Below the pieces are notes generated by a model, which saw nothing but the letters and a program-made list of their open reading frames with translations, made no database searches and was not told the origin of the DNA. Made by a program: the position numbers and the translations under genes. A stretch of 64,000 nt of DNA from Francisella salimarina (lineage in GTDB: Bacteria > Pseudomonadota > Gammaproteobacteria > Francisellales > Francisellaceae): the NCBI RefSeq assembly GCF_007923265.1, contig NZ_VOJA01000004.1, positions 336,584 to 400,583 of the forward strand, in the 5' to 3' direction. This document shows, piece after piece, positions 46,219 through 56,029 of the stretch. Within the stretch, counting starts at the first letter, position 1. Every line of letters begins with the position of its first letter.

Positions 46219-47613
46219 ATGGATAATTACTATATGATTTTTTATAACTCGTTATCTGGTAAAAAAGAAGAATTTAAGCCAATTGAGCCTAATAAAATTA
46301 AGATGTATGCATGCGGGGTTACAGTGTATGATGATTGTCATATCGGTCACGCTAGAACATACATAGCTTTTGATGTTATTAATAGATATTTCAAGTATCG
46401 TGGCTTTGATGTTACATTCGTGCGTAATATTACAGATATAGATGACAAAATTATCAAAAGAGCTAAAGAAAATATTGAATCTACTACTGAGCTAGTTGAT
46501 AGAAATATTAAAGCAATGCATGAAGTGTTTGATAAACTTAATATTCTTAAGCCATCTTTTGAACCTAAAGCAACGGAAACGATCCCAGAAATGATAGCTA
46601 TGATTGAAACTCTCGTTGAGAAAGGCTTTGCTTATCAAGGTGCAAATGGAGATGTGTTTTATAGAGTAGCTGAGTTTGCTGATTATGGTAAATTGAGTAA
46701 GCAAAATCTAGAAGCACTTGAGCAAGGATCAAGAGTAGACGTTGTTGAAGAAAAAGAAAACCCAATGGATTTTGTACTTTGGAAAAAAGCAAAAGAGGGT
46801 GAGCCTGCTTGGGAGTCGCCTTGGGGTGCTGGTCGTCCGGGTTGGCATATAGAGTGTTCAGCAATGTCAAAGAAGATTTTGGGTGATACCTTTGATATTC
46901 ATGCTGGTGGCTCAGACCTTAGATTTCCACATCATGAAAATGAAGTAGCTCAATCAGAAGCTTGTAATGATTGTAAATATGTAAATTATTGGCTACATTC
47001 TGGCATGGTAAAAGTTAATGCAGAGAAGATGTCAAAGTCTTTGAATAATTTTTTTACTATTAAAGAGGTATTACAAGAATATCATCCTGAAGTTATAAGA
47101 TATTTCTTGGCTTCTACTGTATACAGAAGTGAAATCAACTATTCGAAAGAGAATCTTGATAATGCCAAAGCGTCTGTCGAAAGGCTATTTAATGCTCTTC
47201 GAGATATTGAGCCAATTGAGATAAATCTGCCTGATGATGCTAACGAGTATGAAGAGAAGTTTATCAAAGCTATGGACAATGACTTTAATACTCCGGAAGC
47301 TTTAGCAGTTCTATTTAGCTTGGCTAAAGAGATAAATACATTAAAAACAACAAATAAATATAAAGCTAGTGGTTATGCATTTTTACTACGCAAGCTTTGT
47401 GATGTATTGGGTATTTTATTTACTGATATAGAAGATTACTTCAAGCAGGGTGATGGTGTAGACGCTAGCGAAATTGAGAAGCTTATAGCAGAGCGTGCTC
47501 AAGCTAAAAAAGATAAAAATTATGCTAGAGCTGATGAGATTAGAAATGAGCTTCAGAATCAGGGAATAATATTAGAAGATAGTGCAACTGGTACCACATG
47601 GAAGAAAGGTTAA
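46219..47613 (+). CDS. cysS: Cysteinyl-tRNA synthetase
   Basis: Class I synthetase charging tRNA-Cys, 464 residues. It has the zinc-site cysteine segment MYACGVTVYDDCHIGHART with the HIGH motif, the GWHIECSAMS segment, the FPHHENEVAQSE segment, and EKMSKSLNN (KMSKS) before the DALR-type C-terminal domain. The start at 46219 is kept because AAGA precedes it, but an ATG at 46234 gives the N-terminus MIFYNSLSGKK, which is more typical of the family. It follows the minor-pilin cassettes by 62 bases and precedes prmB by three bases. Confidence 0.96.
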   Translation: MDNYYMIFYNSLSGKKEEFKPIEPNKIKMYACGVTVYDDCHIGHARTYIAFDVINRYFKYRGFDVTFVRNITDIDDKIIKRAKENIESTTELVDRNIKAMHEVFDKLNILKPSFEPKATETIPEMIAMIETLVEKGFAYQGANGDVFYRVAEFADYGKLSKQNLEALEQGSRVDVVEEKENPMDFVLWKKAKEGEPAWESPWGAGRPGWHIECSAMSKKILGDTFDIHAGGSDLRFPHHENEVAQSEACNDCKYVNYWLHSGMVKVNAEKMSKSLNNFFTIKEVLQEYHPEVIRYFLASTVYRSEINYSKENLDNAKASVERLFNALRDIEPIEINLPDDANEYEEKFIKAMDNDFNTPEALAVLFSLAKEINTLKTTNKYKASGYAFLLRKLCDVLGILFTDIEDYFKQGDGVDASEIEKLIAERAQAKKDKNYARADEIRNELQNQGIILEDSATGTTWKKG

Positions 47614-47616
47614 TAG

Positions 47617-48561
47617 ATGTATTCAAGTGAAAAACAACAAGATATTATAGATAGTCTACATACAATTAGAGATTATATCCGTTGGACAATCTCGGAGATG
47701 ACAGCAAATAATGTTTATTTTGGTCATGGTTCTGAATCTATTTGGGATGAGGCTGTACACCTTGTACTTAGTGCAATAAATGTATCTCATGATATTGATA
47801 GCAATATGGTAGGCTCAAGATTGCTCAAAGAAGAGAAAAAAATAATTATTAATTATGTTTATCAAAGAGCTTGTCAGCGCAGACCTTTACCATATATTCT
47901 AAAAAAAGCTTGGTTTGCAGGTATGGAGTTTGATATTGATGAGAGAGTTATTATTCCTCGTTCACCAATAGCTGAGCTTATACGTAATGAGTTTTCACCA
48001 TGGATTAATGATATTGATGATGTTAATAATGTATTGGACTTATGTACGGGTAGTGGCTGTATAGGCATCGCTTGTAGTAATGTTTTTGAAGATGCAAATA
48101 TAACTTTGGTTGATATATCTGATGATGCCTTAGCTGTAGCAAATCATAATATCAAAAAGCACCAGTTAGGTGATAGGGTAAAAGCTGTTAAGTCTGATTT
48201 ATTTGGTAGTCTTCAGGACCAAAAGTTTGATTTGATTGTCTCAAATCCTCCTTATGTTGATAGAGAAGATTTAAATAGTATGCCACAAGAGTATCATTAT
48301 GAACCTAAACTTGCTCTAGAGGCTGGAGATGATGGGTTAGACTTAGCAAAAAGAATAATTCTTGAAGCTGACCAGTATATGACAGAAAAGGGAGTGTTGA
48401 TCGTTGAGGTAGGCAATAGTCAGTATGCTCTTATGGAGATGTGTCCTGATATTCCTTTTACGTGGTTAAGCTTTGCTGATGGTGGTGATGGTGTGTTTTT
48501 ACTTACTTATGATGAACTAGTTAAATATAAAGATTCATTTAAAAAATATTTCCAAAGCTAA
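47617..48561 (+). CDS. prmB: Ribosomal protein L3 glutamine methyltransferase PrmB
   Basis: SAM-dependent N5-glutamine methyltransferase, 314 residues. The N-terminal RDYIRWTISEMTANNVYFGHG is typical of PrmB rather than PrmC, followed by PYILKKAWFAGMEFDIDERV, VLDLCTGSGCIGIA (SAM motif I), and the substrate-glutamine-binding SNPPYVDREDL. The target in E. coli is Gln150 of L3. It follows cysS by three bases and is probably cotranscribed. Confidence 0.93.
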   Translation: MYSSEKQQDIIDSLHTIRDYIRWTISEMTANNVYFGHGSESIWDEAVHLVLSAINVSHDIDSNMVGSRLLKEEKKIIINYVYQRACQRRPLPYILKKAWFAGMEFDIDERVIIPRSPIAELIRNEFSPWINDIDDVNNVLDLCTGSGCIGIACSNVFEDANITLVDISDDALAVANHNIKKHQLGDRVKAVKSDLFGSLQDQKFDLIVSNPPYVDREDLNSMPQEYHYEPKLALEAGDDGLDLAKRIILEADQYMTEKGVLIVEVGNSQYALMEMCPDIPFTWLSFADGGDGVFLLTYDELVKYKDSFKKYFQS

Positions 48562-48616
48562 TATTTAGTCTATAATCTCTTCAGAATTCAATCTTTTAAA
48601 AATTTAGGATTAGTAA

Positions 48617-49807
48617 ATGCCTAATGATCCTTTTAAAAAAATATCATCTGATAAAACAGTTATTCTCATAATTTGTCTTTTTGGTTTGATGTCACAATTT
48701 GCTACTGATAGTTTTACACCGTCATTACCTCATATTGCTGACTATTTTCATGCTGCTGCAAAAGATATTAAGTTAACTGTCGGGATATATTTCTTTGGTA
48801 TGACGTGCTCTATGCTTGGGTTTGGTTATTTATCAGACAAATATGGACGCAAACCGACATTGCTAGCAGGTTATTTTGTATTTTGTATTGCAAGTATACT
48901 TTGTATGTTAGCTCAGAGTGAATCTCAGTTGCTATTTTTTCGCTTTTTGCAAGGGATTGGGATGGGTAGTTCTTTTGTATCTTTTCGTGCAATTATGAAA
49001 GATGTTTTCAGTGATAGTCAATCACTTGCGAAAGCTAGTCTTGTAATCACTAGTATAGTTTCATTAACGCCACCTCTAGCCCCGATTACTGGAGGAATTA
49101 TCCAAGAGACTATTGGATGGCGTGGTAATTTTGCTTTACATTCAATAATGGCACTTGCGATTACAGTTTTGATTGTTAAGTATTTACATCTAGAAGCTAT
49201 ACCAAAAAGTAGCTATAAGCTTCTAGAGTCATATAAGAAAATATTATCTCATAAAGTCTTTGTCCTTAACGCAATATGTAGTGGTTTGGCGTTATCGCTT
49301 GTTTTTGTGTTTGCAACACTTTCACCATTTTTCTTCCAAGTAAAATTAGGATTTTCTGCTGTTGAGTTTTCATTTTTATCAGCAGCAGTAATTATACCCT
49401 CAGCAATATTTTTAATAATCTTTAAAAATAAGATTAGTAAACTAGATATGGATAAGGTAATACTTTATTGTGGATCTTTTTCTGCATTAAGTGGTATATT
49501 ACTGGCTTTATCATATTTTATTTTTGGATTAGATGCTAAGGTAATTGTTGTATTATGTGCTTTAGCCTTTTGTGGGAATGTCTTTCAGTATACAGCTACT
49601 TACATTTGTGCTTATAAGGATATACACACAGAGATTGGCGTAGCATCGGCAATATTTGGATTCATACAGATAGCTGTTACAACTGTTTCATCATCACTTG
49701 TTTCTAGTATTAGCCTTAATAATCAATTTTTATTTGGATTATTAATGATGGTACCACCATTATTGATAGTGATTTTAAAAATAATTGATCTTAAAAAACT
49801 TTTGTAA
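48617..49807 (+). CDS. MFS transporter, Bcr/CflA family
   Basis: A 396-residue, twelve-segment major facilitator, DHA1 drug-proton antiporter type. Marks are ATDSFTPSLPHIADYF in the first segment, GYLSDKYGRKPT (motif A) and FRFLQGIGMGSSFVSFR. It resembles the transporter at 21098 in fold and family but the two are clearly different lineages of it. It stands after a gap with TATAAT at 48570-48575, and precedes a GNAT gene by 11 bases. Confidence 0.9.
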   Translation: MPNDPFKKISSDKTVILIICLFGLMSQFATDSFTPSLPHIADYFHAAAKDIKLTVGIYFFGMTCSMLGFGYLSDKYGRKPTLLAGYFVFCIASILCMLAQSESQLLFFRFLQGIGMGSSFVSFRAIMKDVFSDSQSLAKASLVITSIVSLTPPLAPITGGIIQETIGWRGNFALHSIMALAITVLIVKYLHLEAIPKSSYKLLESYKKILSHKVFVLNAICSGLALSLVFVFATLSPFFFQVKLGFSAVEFSFLSAAVIIPSAIFLIIFKNKISKLDMDKVILYCGSFSALSGILLALSYFIFGLDAKVIVVLCALAFCGNVFQYTATYICAYKDIHTEIGVASAIFGFIQIAVTTVSSSLVSSISLNNQFLFGLLMMVPPLLIVILKIIDLKKLL

Positions 49808-49818
49808 ATCAGGCGTAT

Positions 49819-50310
49819 ATGATTAAATTAGAAAAATTTACAGAAAACAATATACCTGATCTTTTGTCTGAATTGAAGGAGTATGACATTCGTTTTTTAT
49901 ATCAGTTTGGTGGTATTAATTATCAATTTCCTCTTGATTACCTTCAGATAAAACAAACTATGGATAATAAATTAAACTTACTCTTTAATGTTATAAATGA
50001 TGAGAGTAAATCAATTGGACATTGTCAAATAATTAGATTAGATCAGGCTAACAAAAAAGCTTCTATAGGTAGGTTACTAATATATGAGCAATATAGAGCA
50101 AAAGGCTTTGGCAAGTTAATGATCAAAAAGCTTTTAGAATTTGCTAAATCTATTGGTTTACAAAGCATAAGCTTGAGAGTTTTTGATTTTAATAGCTCAG
50201 CAATTAAATGTTATGAAGCTATAGGATTTGAGAAAACTATAGAAGAATATATTGATATTCCTAGTTTAAAAGAAAAATGGAAGATAATCTCAATGGAGAT
50301 TGAGATTTAA
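49819..50310 (+). CDS. GNAT-family N-acetyltransferase
   Basis: A 163-residue acetyl-CoA-dependent N-acetyltransferase of the GCN5 type. The acetyl-CoA-binding motif A is IGRLLIYEQYRAKGFGKLMI (the Q/RxxGxG/A loop is RAKGFGK), followed by motif B IKCYEAIGFEKT. The position after an MFS exporter could mean joint action on a small amine or antibiotic, but the substrate is unknown. It is convergent with the chitinase gene. Confidence 0.88.
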   Translation: MIKLEKFTENNIPDLLSELKEYDIRFLYQFGGINYQFPLDYLQIKQTMDNKLNLLFNVINDESKSIGHCQIIRLDQANKKASIGRLLIYEQYRAKGFGKLMIKKLLEFAKSIGLQSISLRVFDFNSSAIKCYEAIGFEKTIEEYIDIPSLKEKWKIISMEIEI

Positions 50311-50317
50311 GAAAAGA

Positions 50318-52171
50318 TTATCCTTCTATAACAATATTTGGGAAGTGAGCTTTAACACATTTAGTATAGTCACCCTCCGTAAATGCTGAGTATGGTGTTT
50401 GATAGCCAACTAATTTACAGGCAAACGATTTACCACCTGGGTTATCAGCATAATGATCAAAGTTTTGCTCCCAGTAAATCTCAGTAGCACCGGCACCATT
50501 AGCATCAAATTGCTTCATACCTTTACAACCCAGAACTTCAGTGCTTGGAATATTCAAGCCAAGATATTTCATAAAGTTACCATAATAGTCTATACGATTC
50601 ATAGATTGAGCAACTTCTACACTACCACCACACTCTACACCACCATTAATGATTTGCGTAGTTACTCCAAACCCTGGTGTTAGGTTATTTGCTTTATCAG
50701 CAGCATTTGGTTGCCAAGTACCATCGATAACATGAAGCATAGATGGCTTTGGTGGCTGTGGGTATACAAAAAAGAATACTGCAGATGCCAAATTTAACCA
50801 TGTATCAGCAACCATATCAGGATTATCCAGTAACACTCTTACATCACCAAACATAGCTTGTGAGAATGGCCCATAGTTATAATTATAACTTAGCTGTTTT
50901 GCACCACGTCCGAAGTAAGATTTGAAATCACCATTTTCAAACTTGCCACATGGCCAAGTTTGACCTTGCCATACATCTGGATTACACTCACCATTATAAC
51001 CACCACGCATATTTTCATCCCATCCCATTTCACGTACATGGACTAAGCCTTGACGCCATTCTGGTACATCCCACCAACTAGTATGTCCGCCTGTTTCTTG
51101 AGTAAAGTGAGCAAACATAGTAGCTAGAGACTTGCGACAAATAGCATCTGAATCTCTACCATCTATGTAAGTACCACAGAATGCTGGGAATTTAGCCACT
51201 GTCTTTAGGAAGTTTTCATATGTATATTCTGGCGAACGTTCTGGGAACATATAATTCCATACACCTTCAGCAGATTTTGTTTCAATGGCATTATCTTTTA
51301 TAGCTACTTCAGTGAATATTTTTTCAACTCTTTTAACATTATCAGGATTATTTGGGTTACCTGCAGTTACAGCTTCAACCACACTGTTATCTCTTGTCTT
51401 AATAGACTCTTTCACTTGGCTTAAAACTGTTCCACTTGTTAATTCAGCTTCTTTTGCATCAAGTTTAGCTTGAGTCGTAACATATTCATCAGAAGTTGGC
51501 TCATCAGGATCTGTAGGATCAACCGGCTCATCAGGATTGCTAGGATCGTATAAATCCCAAGCAGTCTCCCAAGCAGTACCAGAGCCTGGAGCATAAGCCC
51601 ACCCAGCAGCGCTCGAACACCAAGCAGCGACACCAGCTTTACATTTGTATAATTTACCATCAGCAGAGACTATAGTACCACTTTCATATTTTGTACCAGC
51701 AACATAGTTCTGATAATCTCCACTTGGAGGATCAATCGGATCTACTGGGTCAATAGGGTCGACTGGATCCTCTGGATCTGTAGGATCAACAGGGTCGTCA
51801 CTACCACCATTACCAACTGAAAAGCTTTCAACATTAAATACAGGAGCGCTTGGAGAGAAACTGAAGCTTGCAGTACTACCCGCTGTAACAATAGTTGGCT
51901 GACCACTCCATTGCTTAGAAGTAATCGATATAACTCCTCCATTTGACTGAGTCATACTAGCATTGCCGATACCCCAAATACTACCAACTTCTACACCATT
52001 GCTCAATTTAAATGAGATAGGATTTTCCTCTAGATTCGTATTTTTATCGCAGCTAAAAGTTATTTTACCTGTCCAACCTTTTTGTACATCTTCTAGTTTG
52101 CAATTAGCAAAAGCTAAAGATCCCATTAAAGTTAAGGTAAATGCTGATAAGATTTTTATCTTATTATTCAT
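50318..52171 (-). CDS. Secreted GH19 chitinase with chitin-binding domain
   Basis: A 617-residue secreted protein: signal peptide (1-22, FA-N), an N-terminal beta-type domain with [19 protein letters not shown] (24-42) found also in the protein at 41985, an aspartate-proline linker (125-149), a CBM5/12-type chitin-binding domain (about 153-208, with [14 protein letters not shown] and WAYAPG), a second acidic linker (210-228), then a GH19 catalytic domain (about 290-617). GH19 marks are [10 protein letters not shown] with the first catalytic glutamate (E359), and [18 protein letters not shown]. It likely degrades chitin from arthropods, protists or fungi. Francisella chitinases studied so far are mostly GH18, so this is an unusual family here, from memory. 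Confidence 0.88.
   Translation of the reverse strand: MNNKIKILSAFTLTLMGSLAFANCKLEDVQKGWTGKITFSCDKNTNLEENPISFKLSNGVEVGSIWGIGNASMTQSNGGVISITSKQWSGQPTIVTAGSTASFSFSPSAPVFNVESFSVGNGGSDDPVDPTDPEDPVDPIDPVDPIDPPSGDYQNYVAGTKYESGTIVSADGKLYKCKAGVAAWCSSAAGWAYAPGSGTAWETAWDLYDPSNPDEPVDPTDPDEPTSDEYVTTQAKLDAKEAELTSGTVLSQVKESIKTRDNSVVEAVTAGNPNNPDNVKRVEKIFTEVAIKDNAIETKSAEGVWNYMFPERSPEYTYENFLKTVAKFPAFCGTYIDGRDSDAICRKSLATMFAHFTQETGGHTSWWDVPEWRQGLVHVREMGWDENMRGGYNGECNPDVWQGQTWPCGKFENGDFKSYFGRGAKQLSYNYNYGPFSQAMFGDVRVLLDNPDMVADTWLNLASAVFFFVYPQPPKPSMLHVIDGTWQPNAADKANNLTPGFGVTTQIINGGVECGGSVEVAQSMNRIDYYGNFMKYLGLNIPSTEVLGCKGMKQFDANGAGATEIYWEQNFDHYADNPGGKSFACKLVGYQTPYSAFTEGDYTKCVKAHFPNIVIEG
51725..51799 (-). repeat. Short tandem repeat encoding the Asp-Pro linker of the chitinase
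   Basis: About eight near-identical units of nine bases coding for [12 protein letters not shown] and IDP triplets (residues 125-149 of the chitinase). The repeated GGATCxACxGGG-like pattern on the plus strand is prone to slippage, so linker length may vary between strains without a frameshift, since units are multiples of three. Confidence 0.7.
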
Positions 52172-52201
52172 TTTTAGTTTCCTTATAATTTTTAAGATTA
52201 T

Positions 52202-52258
52202 TTAATAATTATTAAGTAATTGTTATTACTTATTTAGCTCAAATATTTTTTATTTGAG
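52202..52258. promoter_or_regulatory. Three adjacent inverted repeats upstream of the chitinase
   Basis: In the leader region of the chitinase gene: TTAATAATTATTAA (52202-52215), a perfect palindrome; TAAGTAAT-TGTT-ATTACTTA (52213-52232); and CTCAAATA-TTTTT-TATTTGAG (52238-52258). The last is an eight-pair hairpin with five-base loop. They lie 31 to 87 bases before the chitinase start (52171) and may be protein-binding sites or an mRNA leader structure. Function not shown. Confidence 0.55.
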
Positions 52259-52468
52259 TTGTGATTAATTATATATTAAGCATCGTGTGTGCGGGTATAT
52301 TAGAATTTGATAAGGCTTGTTAAAAATTGATAAATGAATTCTAATAATTTAATGATTCAAATCAAAAATCTACTGCTGTTTTCTGGTGTGAATTATCTAT
52401 ATTGCGCGAAATATTAAGCTTATTATTTGATGTTTCTTAAATATATAAAGCTTTGACTTTATATTTTC
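52259..52468. other. Remainder of the gap between the chitinase and alr
   Basis: About 210 bases with no supported gene. It should hold the chitinase promoter and the 3' end of the alr transcript. No clear T-run terminator was seen. Confidence 0.4.
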
Positions 52469-53524
52469 TTATTGTACTATTTTTCTTACTCTCAGAGCGT
52501 TAAGCTTAGTGAGTGCTTCATCTTTAGTTATATTGTACATATTGGCATGTTGTTTTAAGCTCAAGCTATTAGGTCCAAATAGTTCAATCATATCAAACAT
52601 TTTTAGTTGATGTTTAATTGCTGATATATCTACGTATAAATAATCCATATTTATTGATAGGATAGGGCACTTAGTAGCATTAATAAGTAGATATGAGTCA
52701 TGATGAATTTCACAACCTAAACCATCGGCATAGCCAATATTTAAAATAGCTACAGTAGTATCTTTATTACAGAAATATTCATTACCATAGCTTATATATT
52801 CTCCTTTGGGGATATCTCTGATAGAGATAATACAAGCTTTAAGAGATAAGCTAAATTTGATTTCTTTAGGTTCTTGGTCATAGCCTAATACTGCCGAGCT
52901 AGAACGAATATACTCTTGTTGAAAATCGGTATCAAAAAGAGAAACTGGTGAGTTAGAAAAAGTATATTTAAGTTTGGTTTCTTCAGCTAACGAAAGAATT
53001 TTATCAATATATTTTTTAGATCTATCATAGCCATTATAGCCTGTTGGAATATGTGAGAATAATATTATGTTTGAAAATCCGGAAAATTTTAGCATATCAA
53101 GATGTTTTATAAAGTCATCTCTATAAAAACCAAATCTTCCCATACCACAATCAAAATCAAGCATAATTGGTTTTGACTTATCATCTTCATACTTTATATA
53201 GTCTTTGATTAGTAATTCATTACCAAGTATAGGAATAACATTTTTAGGTATTTTAAAGTCAAAGCATTCTGCATATATACCACTTAGGAAAATTATATCT
53301 TTTGTACAGTCTAAACTCTTTAAAACATAGTACTCTTCTATGCGAGCTATGCCGTAAGCATCAACTAGATCCTTGGTTACCTTATAGATGTTTTCTATAC
53401 CTATGCCATAGGCATTAGCTTTGACGATAAACATTACTTTTGAGTGAGGATTTTTATTACGTAGATACTCAATATTTGACTTTACTAATTTGCTATTTAT
53501 TTCTACTATAGGACTTAAATTCAT
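52469..53524 (-). CDS. Alanine racemase-like PLP enzyme
   Basis: A 351-residue fold-type III PLP enzyme of the alanine racemase family. The PLP lysine is in FIVKANAYGIG (about residues 32-42), followed by AYGIARIEE, DCGMGRFGF, the HIPTGY segment where Alr has histidine, SNSPVSL, and the catalytic tyrosine in NIGYADGLG. The sequence is divergent from E. coli Alr but retains both catalytic residues. It may make D-alanine for peptidoglycan or racemise another amino acid. It is divergent from an amino acid permease with nine bases between the two start codons, so the two functions are probably linked. Confidence 0.82.
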   Translation of the reverse strand: MNLSPIVEINSKLVKSNIEYLRNKNPHSKVMFIVKANAYGIGIENIYKVTKDLVDAYGIARIEEYYVLKSLDCTKDIIFLSGIYAECFDFKIPKNVIPILGNELLIKDYIKYEDDKSKPIMLDFDCGMGRFGFYRDDFIKHLDMLKFSGFSNIILFSHIPTGYNGYDRSKKYIDKILSLAEETKLKYTFSNSPVSLFDTDFQQEYIRSSSAVLGYDQEPKEIKFSLSLKACIISIRDIPKGEYISYGNEYFCNKDTTVAILNIGYADGLGCEIHHDSYLLINATKCPILSINMDYLYVDISAIKHQLKMFDMIELFGPNSLSLKQHANMYNITKDEALTKLNALRVRKIVQ

Positions 53525-53533
53525 AAAAGATCA

Positions 53534-54904
53534 ATGTTGATGAAAAATAATCTATCTCTATTAATGTTAACAGGTTTGATAATTATATCAGTAGATTCTG
53601 TGAGAAATTTGCCTTCTTTAGCTGTATTTGGAGAGTATTTGCCATTATTTTTTATAATTGGTGTTGTATTTTTTCTTATACCTGTAGCATTTATTTCGGC
53701 TGAACTTAGTGCAAATTTTGTTGATCAGCATCAAAATGGAATCTTCCAATGGTGCTCTAAAGGAATTAGTGATAATGCCGGTATGTTTGCAATTTGGGCA
53801 CAATGGAGTAGTAATGTAATCTGGTTTCCTGCTAGTTTGCTATTTATGTCATCAACTATATGCTCGGTGTTTGGTTTTGCCAGTCCTCTAGCTATCGCTA
53901 GTATTATGGTAACTTTGTATTTGTTAATAATGGCTATTAATCATTTTGGTGTCAAAGAATCTGCCATAGTATCGTTTATATGTATGATTCTTGGAGTAGT
54001 AATTCCTGTTTTAGTACTTTTTATATTTCTTGGTTTTTGGTTGGTAAAAGGGTATCCTCTGGAGCTTAGAGTATCACAGATATCATTTAACCTATCAGCA
54101 CTGAAAGACATATCTGCATTAACGGTAGTTATTATTTCTTTTTTGGGGATAGAGTTATGTTCGGTATATGTTCCGATGCTAAAAGACCCTCAGAAGACAT
54201 TTACGAGAGCAATTTTCTTAGCTGTAATATTTATTGTATTAATGATGTTTTTCGGAGCTTTGACTATAGCTTTTCTAATTCCAGCTGGTTCTATAAGTTT
54301 ATATAATGGTCTTTTTGAGACTTTTAAAATTGGTTTTGAAAGGCTAGGCTTACCAGCTGCAATGCCTTTGATTAGTATTGGTTTGGTTTTAGGAGCATTT
54401 GGCTCGGCTATCAGTTGGGCTTTAAGTCCCGCTGTGAGTTTGCGCCAAGCTGCTGAAAGAGGCTACTTACCAAAGAGATTTTCTACAAATAATAATTATG
54501 GTGTTCCTAGTAATATTTTGTACATACAAGGGTTAATTGTTATTGGATTATCATTGACGATAACTATGGTGGATAATATGAACTCTTTTTATTGGGTGCT
54601 AATATCACTTAATACAGAAGTATATTTGACTATGTATATCTTGATGTTTTTAGCAGCTTTACGACTTAGAAGAACATCAAAAAAGACTATAATACACAAT
54701 GAGCTAGTTTTTTATAGTTTATGTATTATGGGTATTTTAGGTATCTTAGTTGCCATGATAGCAGGATTTGTTATGCCGAAAAATTTGGTAAGTATAGATT
54801 CATTAACTTATGCAGGATTATATTTATGCGGATTTTTATTCGTTTGCTCATTATTTATGCTTTTTGTTTATTGGCGTAACAAGCATTTGAGAGATCCGTT
54901 ATAG
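53534..54904 (+). CDS. APC-family amino acid permease, GadC-like
   Basis: A 456-residue twelve-segment transporter of the glutamate/GABA-antiporter-like branch of the APC superfamily. The first hydrophobic segment with SVDSVRNLPSLAVFGEY and the WCSKGISDNAGMFAIWAQW segment fit this group. A start at 53540 (the second in-frame ATG) is also possible. It is divergent from alr. A GadC-type transporter contributes to oxidative stress survival in Francisella, but this one has no gad decarboxylase neighbour and its substrate is not known; alanine or D-alanine would fit the racemase neighbour. Confidence 0.8.
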   Translation: MLMKNNLSLLMLTGLIIISVDSVRNLPSLAVFGEYLPLFFIIGVVFFLIPVAFISAELSANFVDQHQNGIFQWCSKGISDNAGMFAIWAQWSSNVIWFPASLLFMSSTICSVFGFASPLAIASIMVTLYLLIMAINHFGVKESAIVSFICMILGVVIPVLVLFIFLGFWLVKGYPLELRVSQISFNLSALKDISALTVVIISFLGIELCSVYVPMLKDPQKTFTRAIFLAVIFIVLMMFFGALTIAFLIPAGSISLYNGLFETFKIGFERLGLPAAMPLISIGLVLGAFGSAISWALSPAVSLRQAAERGYLPKRFSTNNNYGVPSNILYIQGLIVIGLSLTITMVDNMNSFYWVLISLNTEVYLTMYILMFLAALRLRRTSKKTIIHNELVFYSLCIMGILGILVAMIAGFVMPKNLVSIDSLTYAGLYLCGFLFVCSLFMLFVYWRNKHLRDPL

Positions 54905-54905
54905 A

Positions 54906-55193
54906 TTATTTACGAGTGTTTTTTGCAATTTCTTTGAGACTATCGTTAATCTTAAAAAGTACCATAAGTATTTCACAAAAAATTTTAGCGAAAATTGAAC
55001 CAAAAATAATCTCTAGAATACCGGATAAAATATAACCCGAAAATATAGCTGCTAAACCGCTTAAACACACTCCAATAATACTAAGCCAAAAAATAAAAAC
55101 GATAATCGTTGGTGTAATAAAATTCTCAAAGCTTATAAATTTTTTTAGAAAATTAGTAACAGGGTTATTATTTGACTGCGTAGATTGATTCAT
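54906..55193 (-). CDS. DUF4282 membrane protein
   Basis: A 95-residue protein with two hydrophobic segments (about residues 28-50 and 55-78). The sequence FLKKFISFENFITPTIIVFI and the C-terminal KIFCEILMVLFKINDSLKEI match the DUF4282 pattern, a small family of membrane proteins of unknown function. It is convergent with the permease gene, one base after its stop, and lies downstream of the PAS-LuxR gene, with which it may be cotranscribed. Confidence 0.75.
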   Translation of the reverse strand: MNQSTQSNNNPVTNFLKKFISFENFITPTIIVFIFWLSIIGVCLSGLAAIFSGYILSGILEIIFGSIFAKIFCEILMVLFKINDSLKEIAKNTRK

Positions 55194-55221
55194 TTTTATC
55201 TCCTAGTTTTTTTGTTTAAAA

Positions 55222-55926
55222 TTAAAATCTTATAATTTTTGAAATTTCCTTATTTAGCTCTGGTAGGAACATATATTTTAATAATGAGCGTAAAAAGTTT
55301 AGTTTTCTATAGTCTTTAGAATATATATTAAGATTGTCATACATCTTTGAAATACAAGCTTTTATCGAACTAGGAGTATAATTCATCAGTTTTGCTATTT
55401 GGCTATATTCTAGGTTGTGTTCAATTAGATATTTAAGAATACGGTATTCTTTAGATGTGAATTTCAATGTTTCAAAATAATATTTAAACTCAATTATTGG
55501 AGCATCATTGAGTGTGTAAATTCTACATTTGGTTAAATCATTATTTTCTAGAATCTTAATTCTGACCAAAATATAGTTTTTACCATCTTCATCATAAAAT
55601 GGAATCTTCTCTGTTAGAATTGTTATTGGTTCAATACTTGTTTGATTTGCTAGAGATTCAGTCGAAAGATAATATGATTTTGAATCAATCGATATCTTCT
55701 CTCCTATAGCATAGTCATAGACATCATCTTTCCATAGGTCTATATCTTGATCTGATAGACCCTGTAGCTCTTTCAAACTAGCCACTCCTGTGCACTCTAA
55801 GAACATGCGATTACAAGTTATTACTTGTCCTTTAGCATTCTTTATAGCGTAACCAAAAGAGCTGTTTTTATTATCATTAACTACATCTATAGCTGTTTTA
55901 AGACTAATTAGCTTATCTACTAACAT
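55222..55926 (-). CDS. PAS-domain LuxR-type regulator
   Basis: A 234-residue protein: an N-terminal PAS-like sensory domain (residues about 20-125; GYAIKNAKGQVITCNRMFLE, then LQGLSDQDIDLWKDD) and a C-terminal four-helix HTH of the LuxR/FixJ type (FTSKEYRILKYLIEHNLEYS then IAKLMNYTPSSIKACISKMY). No receiver domain or phosphorylatable aspartate is present, so it should sense a ligand through PAS. It lies between two APC amino acid transporter genes, which it may control. Confidence 0.78.
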   Translation of the reverse strand: MLVDKLISLKTAIDVVNDNKNSSFGYAIKNAKGQVITCNRMFLECTGVASLKELQGLSDQDIDLWKDDVYDYAIGEKISIDSKSYYLSTESLANQTSIEPITILTEKIPFYDEDGKNYILVRIKILENNDLTKCRIYTLNDAPIIEFKYYFETLKFTSKEYRILKYLIEHNLEYSQIAKLMNYTPSSIKACISKMYDNLNIYSKDYRKLNFLRSLLKYMFLPELNKEISKIIRF

Positions 55927-56029
55927 TTTTTAGCTATTCAAAATATTAATTTGACCTAGAGTTTAGCTAAAATGTTCGCTTATAACAAGCTAGGTAAGAT
56001 GAGGATTTTAGTTAGATAATTGAGATATT

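Noticed and set aside
21098-49807. The two Bcr/CflA exporters as a recent duplication
   Set aside because: They share only family motifs; overall residue identity by eye is low, so they are separate members of the family.
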